From CAZQIO01 sp964593405 (lineage in GTDB: Bacteria; Patescibacteriota; Minisyncoccia; Minisyncoccales; GBS-2), in contig CAZQIO010000014.1 of the NCBI GenBank assembly GCA_964593405.1, forward strand, positions 1-12,987: 12,987 bases of DNA, given 5' to 3'. Made by a program: the position numbers and the translations under genes. Position 1 is the stretch's first letter. Each line of letters opens with the position of its first letter. Below, one piece after another: positions 1 to 6,102 of the stretch. The notes beneath the pieces are model-generated. The model had not been told where the DNA came from, did no database searches, and saw nothing but the letters and a program-made list of their open reading frames with translations.

Positions 1-895
1 TGACTTTAACTCCTTTTACTGGATTTTTGGGTGAAAATTTAATTTGAGGAATGGGCGGTTGGTTTTCGATTGTAGGAATCGATTCGATGAAATCTTCAGC
101 AGTATCAGTGTCTTTTTCTGGCGGAGATCTCAAAAGTGATTTACCGGTAGGTACATCTGGACAAGAAGGATTAAAAATTGATTTATCATCTCCGTAACTC
201 ATCGCATCGACAAGATAGCCATTTTTATCTTTTAAGAGTACTCTATCTCCCTCATCATGGAGGCCATTTCCAATTCTTTTATCTTCTAAAACTATTTTCA
301 CCATTTCGTTTGGGATTTTCCAATAATTCCAGGTTGAACTTGTAGCAGAAATAATTGCAAATCCACCGGGAGGAATTTCTCCTTGAAGAATTTCATCACA
401 ACTAGTGTTGTCGCAAATTTGCCAACCTGAAATGTCACTCGTGGCATTTTCTAAATTGTGAATTATCACCCATTCATTATCCCCTTCTTTACCTTTATCT
501 TTTGCCACATCATAATAAACTTCGGAAATTAAAACAGAGAGTATTGTTTTTTGGAAAGCAAATTCAAATGGTTTTTCTAAATTGAAATGAAAATAACTAT
601 CGGCTTGGTTGATGAAGGCGAAATTAAAAAAATTTTTGGCATCGCTTGAATCCAAGATATCTTCCGGAGCTGGAACAAATTCAAAATTGGAAAAGTTATC
701 GGCTTGGTTGACAAAAGCGAAATTGAAAGAATTTTCAGACAGAGCATCTGAAGAATCTAAGGCCGATGATGGAGGAGAATTTAAATTTATATCCAAAGTG
801 CTATCAGGGCCTGGGATTTCTTGGGCAATTGCAAAAGAAGTTTTCAAAGTAAACAAAAACGCTATAAAAATGAATTTTTTAAAAAAGCGTTTCAT
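1..895 (-). CDS. Secreted lamin-tail-domain (LTD) protein, 3' end cut by window edge
   Basis: Read from ATG at 895, this frame stays open for 298 codons to the window edge, so the C-terminus is missing. Residues 1-25 are a signal peptide (KRFFKK, a hydrophobic core, then a FAIA-QE cleavage-like site), so the protein is probably exported. Residues 46-106 hold two copies of an LDSSDA...FNFAF(V/I)NQAD repeat. Residues about 118-262 resemble a lamin-tail domain: VLISEVYYD start, EWVIIHN, ISGWQICD, IPPGGFAII, DRVLLKDKNG and a Cys pair at 161/166. LTDs occur in bacterial surface proteins and secreted nucleases. NQPPIPQIKFSPKNPVKG at 278-295 looks like the opening strand of a PKD domain. The start lies 14 bases after the stop of the preceding gene, suggesting co-transcription. 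No catalytic domain is visible in the part present, so binding or surface display is inferred. Confidence 0.85.
   Translation of the reverse strand, partial: MKRFFKKFIFIAFLFTLKTSFAIAQEIPGPDSTLDINLNSPPSSALDSSDALSENSFNFAFVNQADNFSNFEFVPAPEDILDSSDAKNFFNFAFINQADSYFHFNLEKPFEFAFQKTILSVLISEVYYDVAKDKGKEGDNEWVIIHNLENATSDISGWQICDNTSCDEILQGEIPPGGFAIISATSSTWNYWKIPNEMVKIVLEDKRIGNGLHDEGDRVLLKDKNGYLVDAMSYGDDKSIFNPSCPDVPTGKSLLRSPPEKDTDTAEDFIESIPTIENQPPIPQIKFSPKNPVKGVKV
599..763 (-). repeat. Two-copy in-frame direct repeat (about 33-codon period) in the LTD protein
   Basis: The plus-strand text atcggcttggttga at 599 recurs nearly unchanged at 698, a 99-base offset. The similarity continues through gcgaaatt and, after a 6-base length difference, into the codons for LDSSDA. 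Encoded copies are residues about 46-73 and 81-106, followed by a weaker FEFAF at 110-114. The preserved nucleotide identity suggests a recent tandem duplication within the linker between signal peptide and LTD. Confidence 0.75.
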
Positions 896-909
896 AATAG
901 TCCAAATGA

Positions 910-1722
910 CTATTTGTATACCAACACTATTCCTATTATTGAACTTGGGTATTGATGGCAAGATGAGCTGAATTGAGCACTGATCACATTGCCTGGACTA
1001 CCTTCCCCACTTTGAAATTCATTGGGGTCAAAATCTCCGGAAAAATATGATGTACTTGAATTACATTTTTCCATTTCCAAAATTTTCTTTCCATTAAGAC
1101 TCAATGACAATTGATGTCCGGTAGTGGAAATTTTGTAAGATGCTTCGTAAACTTTACCAGGAACAGAAATAAGAAAAGTCGGTCTTCCGCATCTAAATCC
1201 CGAAAGACAATTAGCAATGATTGTCATTTTATTTGCCTCCGGAAATTCAAAATCGTAATACTTAATTTCGTTTAATGAACAATCCAATTGGGCATTCTGG
1301 CAAACTACCCTTATCGCAGTTTCAAGGACAGTTCCACTAACTACTGGATGATAATTACTCGTGTAAAACTGGACAATTTCAGCCATTTTTTCATTTCTTA
1401 GGTAATAGGCGACAATCCAGCCATCCATGCCAATATAAATGTGGGGATAAGTGACTCCAAGACCTTCTGGAGAAGGCGAAATTCTCATTATTCCAATTAA
1501 ATAACTTTTCCCTTGTTTCTCTATTTTTTCGAAAGGAACTTTTGAGAGTTTTTCTGGAGTAATATCTTTAACTTGAAGATAGGCTGCGATTCCGGCTTCA
1601 TTCACAGGAAAGGTTGTCGAGGTGCTCTCTTGGGCTTTGATTGGCTTTACAAAAATAAAAGTCAGTGCTCCTATTCCAAAAATTGCCAGAAAAATTCCCA
1701 AAATTAATTTTCCCTTTACCAT
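910..1722 (-). CDS. Exported six-cysteine protein of unknown function
   Basis: This 270-residue protein starts with a signal sequence or membrane anchor (residues 5-26) ending in a PIKA-QES cleavage-like site. The rest is soluble and has six cysteines (141, 148, 172, 178, 220, 255), compatible with disulfides outside the membrane. A conserved-looking patch, YPHIYIGMDGWIVAYY (92-107), is followed by an alpha/beta segment. The second half has VPGKVYEASYKI and ends in a hydrophobic IIGIVLVYK strand. I do not recognise a named family. The start overlaps the stop of the preceding small gene in ATGGTAA, and the LTD gene begins 14 bases after its stop, so all three are probably one transcription unit. 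A role at the cell surface is inferred from the signal sequence and neighbours only. Confidence 0.8.
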   Translation of the reverse strand: MVKGKLILGIFLAIFGIGALTFIFVKPIKAQESTSTTFPVNEAGIAAYLQVKDITPEKLSKVPFEKIEKQGKSYLIGIMRISPSPEGLGVTYPHIYIGMDGWIVAYYLRNEKMAEIVQFYTSNYHPVVSGTVLETAIRVVCQNAQLDCSLNEIKYYDFEFPEANKMTIIANCLSGFRCGRPTFLISVPGKVYEASYKISTTGHQLSLSLNGKKILEMEKCNSSTSYFSGDFDPNEFQSGEGSPGNVISAQFSSSCHQYPSSIIGIVLVYK

Positions 1723-1904
1723 AGAATTTTAAAAATTTTATTTCGACCTTTTAAAAATGGAGGTTTTTCAAGTTGAATTGAATTTTTTTCTTCTAACTTT
1801 GTTTTTGGAAAAAATTTTACCTTTGTAGTTTTTAATCCGAAAAACAAACCGATTAAAAATAAAATAAAAATGATCAAGGTTAAAAAGTATTTTTTCTTGG
1901 CCAT
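1716..1904 (-). CDS. Small single-pass membrane protein
   Basis: This 62-residue ORF has a short basic start (MAKKK), one strongly hydrophobic helix (about residues 6-24) and a basic cytosolic- or wall-facing tail. No family is recognisable. Evidence that it is real: its stop overlaps the start of the next gene by 7 bases (ATGGTAA), a typical translational-coupling arrangement, and it is the first ORF after the intergenic stretch at 1905-1986. It has no clear Shine-Dalgarno site; the leader is a run of AATAAAA. It may assist or anchor the exported protein made from the overlapping gene, which is inference. Confidence 0.6.
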   Translation of the reverse strand: MAKKKYFLTLIIFILFLIGLFFGLKTTKVKFFPKTKLEEKNSIQLEKPPFLKGRNKIFKILW

Positions 1905-1986
1905 TTTATTTTTATTTTACCAATACTAAAAATGAAAAGCCACCTTCTTTATCCATAATGAACCTAAAAAGTTAATAATTACTTGC
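1905..1986 (-). other. Short intergenic region upstream of the surface cassette
   Basis: This 82-base AT-rich stretch should hold the promoter of the minus-strand cassette that starts at 1904. TAAAAT lies just upstream of the first gene but has no good -35 partner, so no promoter is called. A 14-codon ORF (ATG at 1956, stop at 1912-1914) reads MDKEGGFSFLVLVK. It could be a leader peptide, a remnant of a decayed gene tail, or chance. Confidence 0.35.
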
Positions 1987-2019
1987 TATTTTGACGATCG
2001 TCGAAATATCACGTTAATT
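1987..2019 (+). repeat. Left inverted repeat of the PaaX/Cas2-like unit, with GACGATCGTC palindrome
   Basis: Aligned with the reverse complement of 2591-2623, this sequence matches at 29 of 33 positions (mismatches at 3, 20, 25 and 29). Its core GACGATCGTC (1993-2002) extends to a 22-base palindrome (1987-2008) broken only by one T/G pair at 1992/2003. The repeat runs inward beyond the palindrome across the stop codon of the enclosed gene (2009-2011). It contains TTGACG (1991-1996), then 17 bases, then TTAATT (2014-2019), a weak promoter-like pair pointing into the gene's 3' end on the plus strand. No T-tract follows on either side, so it is not a standard intrinsic terminator. Confidence 0.85.
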
Positions 2020-2584
2020 TGAAAATTTTCTTTAGCCAGTCGTCTTTGCCAATGTTTTCGGCAACGATTAATCTCATTTCTTTTTCGCTCAGACCAAAAA
2101 ATTCCCTCAAAAGTTCAATTTCATCGCGGCAATCGAAGGGATGAATCCAAACGCTTTTTTGTAATCGATAAAAACCCAATTCCTTTAATTTCCCTCGAAA
2201 GGCATCGCGGTAAATTCTCTTTAATTGGGAAATATCAAAAATGACTATTCGCCATTTTCCGTCCCATTTCTTTGGTCTTTTTATTTTCAAAGCATCGATT
2301 TGGAGCCAACCAGCTTTCTTTTTCCCTTTTTCTGTTAGAGAAATGTAAATTTGATGTTTTTTCTTTTCCATTTTAACGCAGCCTGATTTTAACAATCGAT
2401 AAAATGCATCGTAAACTTTTTTGGGTTTGTGTTTTTGCCAGCGTTTAATGCTCTTTATTAAATTCACCCCAAAATAAGGTGAAGTAGCGGAAATAGCAAC
2501 AACGCCAGCCACCATTAACCAGTAGAGGATATCTTTCACAATTTCAGATTTTGGTTTCCGGAAATAATACTTGTATTTGCTCAT
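2009..2584 (-). CDS. PaaX-like winged-helix protein with Cas2-like domain
   Basis: The 191-residue protein has two parts. Residues about 12-92 resemble the N-terminal region of PaaX-type regulators: a hydrophobic helix (ILYWLMVAGVVAISATSP), a helix-turn-helix region (VYDAFYRLLKSGCV) and a wing-like beta pair ending in LTEKGKKKAG. Residues about 106-190 are ferredoxin-like and Cas2-related: WDGKWRIVIFDI (Asp117 at the position of the Cas2 beta-1 Asp), RRDxFR-like RIYRDAFRGKLKELGFYRLQ, then SVWIHPF and a final helix region. Solo proteins of this type are common in candidate-phylum genomes, often annotated PaaX or Cas2, and there is no cas1 or CRISPR array here. Expected role: DNA-binding regulator or small nuclease-fold protein. 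Inverted palindromic repeats bracket the gene. ATG at 2584 is preceded by a promoter-like pair that would give a leaderless mRNA. Confidence 0.85.
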   Translation of the reverse strand: MSKYKYYFRKPKSEIVKDILYWLMVAGVVAISATSPYFGVNLIKSIKRWQKHKPKKVYDAFYRLLKSGCVKMEKKKHQIYISLTEKGKKKAGWLQIDALKIKRPKKWDGKWRIVIFDISQLKRIYRDAFRGKLKELGFYRLQKSVWIHPFDCRDEIELLREFFGLSEKEMRLIVAENIGKDDWLKKIFKLT

Positions 2585-2590
2585 TATTTT

Positions 2591-2619
2591 AATTTACGCG
2601 ATAATTCGACGATCGTCAA
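2591..2619 (-). promoter_or_regulatory. Predicted promoter of the PaaX/Cas2-like gene, overlapping its operator-like palindrome
   Basis: On the minus strand, TTGACG (2619-2614) is followed by exactly 17 bases and TAAATT (2596-2591), matching the sigma-70 consensus at 5/6 and 4/6 positions. Transcription would begin about 7 bases later, at or next to the ATG (2584), giving a leaderless message. This fits the absence of a Shine-Dalgarno sequence. The -35 box lies inside the palindrome, so a dimer bound there should block RNA polymerase. This is prediction from sequence only. Confidence 0.5.
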
Positions 2620-2623
2620 ATTA
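2591..2623 (-). repeat. Right inverted repeat of the PaaX/Cas2-like unit, with GACGATCGTC palindrome
   Basis: This is the partner of 1987-2019 in opposite orientation. The core GACGATCGTC (2608-2617) extends to a 24-base palindrome (2601-2624) interrupted by one mismatched pair (2607/2618). The asymmetric T/G flanks of the palindrome are the same in both copies when read inward. The match ends outside the palindrome, so the conserved part faces the gene. I saw no clear flanking target-site duplication. Confidence 0.85.
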
Positions 2624-2655
2624 TGGAGTAAAGAGTAAAATTTTGTAAAAAAGTG

Positions 2656-3372
2656 TTAGAGGCCAGAGAAGGATTTGATTTTTGAGTTGGGAAGGGCTAT
2701 TACTTTTCCGTCTTTTTCGATTTGGCAAAGGCCGACCAAGTTTCCTTCAATGTCAAAGAGGGGAGAGCCTGCTAAATTTTGTTCTTCTCTCATATTTGTC
2801 TCAATTTTTTCTTCGTTAAAATTTTTGACAATGCCTTCGTTAACAATAGTCTCAATCTTTCCTCCTCTCAAAACTTTTCCAACTAAAAAAACTCTTTCTC
2901 CAAGTTTTAGTTTTTCCAAATTTAAAAAACCGACAGGTTTTAAATTTCTCTTTTCAACTTTAATTAAGGCCAAATTTTGGTTTTTGTCTCTTTTTAAAAT
3001 TTGAAAATTTACTATTTCTCCCTCAACAAAAAAAGAAAAACTGGCTCCTTGAGGAACCAAATCTGACAAAGTTACGATAATGCCGTCTGAAGTTAAAATA
3101 AGGCCTGAGCCTTCCAAAATTTTCCCATCTTTTGTTTTTGTCCTGAGCAAAATCACCGCTCTTTCGACTCTTTCTATTGCCTCTTTTAAAGCAACGTTTT
3201 CTTGAATTTTGATCTCTTTTCTTTCTGTAACATAAATTGGGGTTTGCTCTAACCTGTATTTTAAAAAAAGTGGCCTTTCAACGAGCAGAGGCCACAAAAT
3301 TTGAGAGCCAAAGATTCCGCCAATAATTCCTAAAATAAAAAGACCGAAAATTTTCAAAGCATTTTTAAGCAT
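2656..3372 (-). CDS. Catalytically dead HtrA-fold membrane protein (pseudoprotease)
   Basis: The 238-residue protein has an N-terminal membrane helix (about 5-30), a helical stalk (about 40-70) and a trypsin-like beta-barrel (about 72-238). It lacks a PDZ domain. Compared with the active HtrA encoded upstream, each catalytic position is changed: GSGLILTSDGIIVTLSDLV puts Asp104 where TNAHVV has His; QNLALIKVE puts Asn133 where RDLAILKVE has Asp; NLAGSPLFDIEG puts Ala201 where GNSGGPL has Ser. The reading frame is intact and strand-forming residues are kept, so this looks like a functional non-enzyme rather than a decaying gene. Its start is 7 bases after the clpB stop, so the two are probably co-transcribed. 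Possible jobs: substrate binding, scaffold, or partner of HtrA or ClpB; these are inference. Confidence 0.85.
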   Translation of the reverse strand: MLKNALKIFGLFILGIIGGIFGSQILWPLLVERPLFLKYRLEQTPIYVTERKEIKIQENVALKEAIERVERAVILLRTKTKDGKILEGSGLILTSDGIIVTLSDLVPQGASFSFFVEGEIVNFQILKRDKNQNLALIKVEKRNLKPVGFLNLEKLKLGERVFLVGKVLRGGKIETIVNEGIVKNFNEEKIETNMREEQNLAGSPLFDIEGNLVGLCQIEKDGKVIALPNSKIKSFSGL

Positions 3373-3379
3373 AAAGCTT

Positions 3380-6070
3380 TTAAACCAAAGCTTTCTCTTT
3401 CTTTGCTTTTTTCAGGTGGCGGGGAGTTTTGAAAACAATTTTTCCGTTCTCAACATCTATTACAACACTCTCTCCCTCTCTGACCTCTCCAGCAACAATT
3501 TTTAAAGCCAAAGGATCTAAAACTTCTTTTTGAATTACCCTCTTTAACGGCCTTGCTCCCAAATTTGGATCAAATCCCTTTTCTGCCAAATAATCCCTTG
3601 CTTTTTGAGTAATTTCAACTTTTATTTGCTTTTGCAAAAGTCTCTTTTTTACTTTTTCCAGTTCCAAGTCGGCAATTTTTTTCATTTCCTCTTTTCCTAA
3701 ATAATTGAAAATTATGATTTCATCGATTCTGTTTAAAAATTCTGGCCTGAAATGCTCCCTCAAAGCTGCCATCACTTTCTCTCTCAGAGCTTCCATTTTT
3801 GTCTTTTTCTCTTCGTTGGCAACAAAACCAAGGGGAGCTTCCTTTGCGATAATGTCAGTTCCGACGTTTGAAGTCATAATTAAAATTGCATTCTTGAAAG
3901 AAGCAACCCTCCCTTTGGCATCGGTTAGCCTTCCATCTTCTAAAATTTGCAAAAGTATGTTGAAAACTCTTGGATGGGCTTTTTCGATCTCATCTAACAA
4001 AACGACAGAATAAGGCCTTCTCCTGATTTTCTCTGTCAACTGCCCCCCTTCTTCATAGCCAACATAACCTGGAGGGCTGCCTATCATTTTTGCCACAGAG
4101 TGTTCTTCCATGTACTCTGACATGTCCAACCTTATCATTGCGTTTTCATCGTTGAACAAAAATTCTGCCAGGGCTTTTGCCGTTTCTGTTTTTCCAACCC
4201 CAGTCGGTCCCAAAAAGAGGAAAGAACCTAAAGGTCTTTTTTCCTCTGAAATTCCTGCCCTGGCCCTTCTGATTGCGTTGGCAATGGCTTTTATTGCTTC
4301 CTCTTGGTCAACAATTCTTTTGTGCAATTCCTCTTCCATTCTCTCTAATTTTTTTGCTTCTTCTTCCAAAAGTTTTGTTACTGGAATTCCTGTCCATCTT
4401 GAAACAACTTTTGCCACTTCTTCTGGACCAACTTCCATTTTCAATAGAGGTTTTTCTTTTTGAATTTTAGTTAACTTTTTCTCTGCCAAAGAAAGTTCTT
4501 TTTGCAATTGGGGAATTTTCCCATATCTTATTTCTGCTACTTTTTGCAAATTTCCCCTGGCTGTTTCTTTATCTGCTTCCAACTTTAAGTCATCGATTTC
4601 TCTTTTTAAGCTTTTAATTTTTTCGATTAATTCTTTTTCGGTTTTAAATTTGCCTTCAAGTTCCGTTTCTTTTTCTTTGAGATTGGCCAATTTGCTCAAA
4701 ATTGCCTTTTGCCTTTCTTGAGATCCTTTTTCTTTTTTCAGAGCTTCTAATTCGATTTCTAATTTCTTAATTTCCTCTTTAACTTTTGATAACTCCTCTG
4801 GCTCAGATTCAATTTCTAATCTTAAAGAAGACATTGCTTCGTCCATCAAATCTACGGCTTTGTCTGGCAAAAATCTGTCTGTGATGTACCTTGCGGCTAA
4901 TTGTGCGCAGGCAACCAAAGCATCGTCTGTAATTTTTACTCCGTGGTGCAATTCATACTTTTCTTTAATTCCCCTTAAAATTGCGATTGTATCTTCTATC
5001 GATGGCTCTGCAACAAAAACAGGTTGAAACCTCCTTTCTAGGGCAGGGTCTCTTTCAATGTATTTTTGATAATCTTTTAGAGTTGTTGCCCCAATGCATC
5101 TTAGTTCTCCCCTGGCCAAGGCCGGCTTTAGCAAATTTGAAGCATCGACTGCTCCTTCTGCTGCTCCTGCACCAACTAAAGTGTGAAGTTCATCAATGAA
5201 AAGCAAATATCTTCCGCCGGCTCTTTTTATTTCTCTCAAGACTGCCTTTATTCTCTCTTCAAATTCTCCTCTGTATTTTGTCCCAGCAATCAAAGCCCCC
5301 AAATCCAAAGAAATTAACTCTTTTCCTTTCAAACTCTCTGGAACTTCTCCTTTGACAATTTTTTGGGCCAAGCCCTCAACAATGGCCGTTTTTCCAACTC
5401 CTGCTTCCCCAATCAAAACCGGATTGTTTTTCTTTCTTCGAGATAGTATTTCCATTACCCTTTTTATTTCATTTTCCCTCCCAATTACCGGATCTAGTTT
5501 TCCCTGCCTAGCTAGAGTTGTCAAATTGATAGCATACTTTTCGATCACTTGATATTTTGATTCAGGTTCAGGGTCTGTAATTTTTTGTCCTCCTCTGACT
5601 TTCATTAACTCCTTGTAGAAAGTTTCGTAATCTAACTTTCCAAATTCCAAAGAAGAAACTTCCCCAGGCTGCAAAAAGGTAGCCTGTTCTAAAACCTCTC
5701 TTGCCTTTGTGTCAACTGACAAGAGAGCCAAAAACAAATGTTCAACCGAAATGAATTCGTCTCCCATTTTCCTCATTTCCTGCCTTGCCACTTCCAAAAC
5801 CCTTGCCATGTCTTGGGTCAAATAATATTGACCAAAGCCATGGGGAGAGAAAATTGAAGGAATTCTTTCTAAATAATACCTTGTCTTTCTTTTTAAACCA
5901 TCAATATCAACGCCAATTCTTTCTAGAACAATCAAAACTGTGCTTTGTTCTTGATTCAAGAGAGAATAAAGCAAATGCAGAGCATCGACTTGTTGCTGTC
6001 CCAATTCCCTGGCCAAATCTTGAGCTGCCAAAATTGCCTCTTGGGCTTTGTGAGTGAATTGGCCGTTCAT
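3380..6070 (-). CDS. clpB: ClpB-type AAA+ disaggregase with a ClpC-like loop
   Basis: This 896-residue protein is full length for ClpB, a cytosolic hexameric ATPase that threads aggregated proteins with DnaK help. Order: Clp N-domain repeats (about 1-150); AAA-1 with Walker A GEAGVGKT (221-228), Walker B LLFIDE (289-294) and arginine finger region ERRF (345-348); a long coiled-coil middle domain (about 415-540), diagnostic of ClpB over ClpC; AAA-2 with Walker A GPTGVGKT (621-628), Walker B VVLLDE (689-694), NRIDE (780-784) and sensor-2 GARPLKR (838-844). Unusually, AAA-2 has APLGF (745-749) where ClpC and ClpA carry the (V/I/L)G(F/L) loop that docks ClpP. The tail is very basic. The start follows the HtrA stop by 32 bases containing an inverted repeat. 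The fused HtrA upstream and pseudoprotease downstream suggest a stress-related unit. Confidence 0.95.
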   Translation of the reverse strand: MNGQFTHKAQEAILAAQDLARELGQQQVDALHLLYSLLNQEQSTVLIVLERIGVDIDGLKRKTRYYLERIPSIFSPHGFGQYYLTQDMARVLEVARQEMRKMGDEFISVEHLFLALLSVDTKAREVLEQATFLQPGEVSSLEFGKLDYETFYKELMKVRGGQKITDPEPESKYQVIEKYAINLTTLARQGKLDPVIGRENEIKRVMEILSRRKKNNPVLIGEAGVGKTAIVEGLAQKIVKGEVPESLKGKELISLDLGALIAGTKYRGEFEERIKAVLREIKRAGGRYLLFIDELHTLVGAGAAEGAVDASNLLKPALARGELRCIGATTLKDYQKYIERDPALERRFQPVFVAEPSIEDTIAILRGIKEKYELHHGVKITDDALVACAQLAARYITDRFLPDKAVDLMDEAMSSLRLEIESEPEELSKVKEEIKKLEIELEALKKEKGSQERQKAILSKLANLKEKETELEGKFKTEKELIEKIKSLKREIDDLKLEADKETARGNLQKVAEIRYGKIPQLQKELSLAEKKLTKIQKEKPLLKMEVGPEEVAKVVSRWTGIPVTKLLEEEAKKLERMEEELHKRIVDQEEAIKAIANAIRRARAGISEEKRPLGSFLFLGPTGVGKTETAKALAEFLFNDENAMIRLDMSEYMEEHSVAKMIGSPPGYVGYEEGGQLTEKIRRRPYSVVLLDEIEKAHPRVFNILLQILEDGRLTDAKGRVASFKNAILIMTSNVGTDIIAKEAPLGFVANEEKKTKMEALREKVMAALREHFRPEFLNRIDEIIIFNYLGKEEMKKIADLELEKVKKRLLQKQIKVEITQKARDYLAEKGFDPNLGARPLKRVIQKEVLDPLALKIVAGEVREGESVVIDVENGKIVFKTPRHLKKAKKEKALV

Positions 6071-6077
6071 TAATTTA

Positions 6078-6098
6078 ATTTTAGAGATTTTCTAAAAT
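6078..6098. promoter_or_regulatory. Small perfect inverted repeat upstream of clpB
   Basis: ATTTTAGA (6078-6085), a 5-base loop and TCTAAAAT (6091-6098) form an 8-base perfect inverted repeat in the 32-base gap between the HtrA stop and the clpB ATG. It is not the CIRCE heat-shock operator (TTAGCACTC-N9-GAGTGCTAA) and has no T-tract. It might be an operator or mRNA element, or chance in AT-rich DNA. Confidence 0.3.
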
Positions 6099-6102
6099 AA
6101 AA

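Noticed and set aside
609..971. Plus-strand 120-codon ORF
   Set aside because: It is antisense to the LTD protein, whose signal peptide, repeats and domain are clear on the minus strand.
1987..2008. Intrinsic terminator at the left palindrome
   Set aside because: The stem is present, but no run of T follows on either strand.
2009..2584. CRISPR-Cas locus suggested by the Cas2-like protein
   Set aside because: There is no cas1, no effector gene and no repeat-spacer array; the two palindromic repeats are inverted and flank a single gene with a PaaX-type N-terminal domain.
3705..5552. Several long plus-strand ORFs opposite clpB
   Set aside because: They mirror the codon structure of clpB, have low-complexity Ser/Leu/Phe-rich translations, and lie fully within a gene with unmistakable AAA+ motifs.
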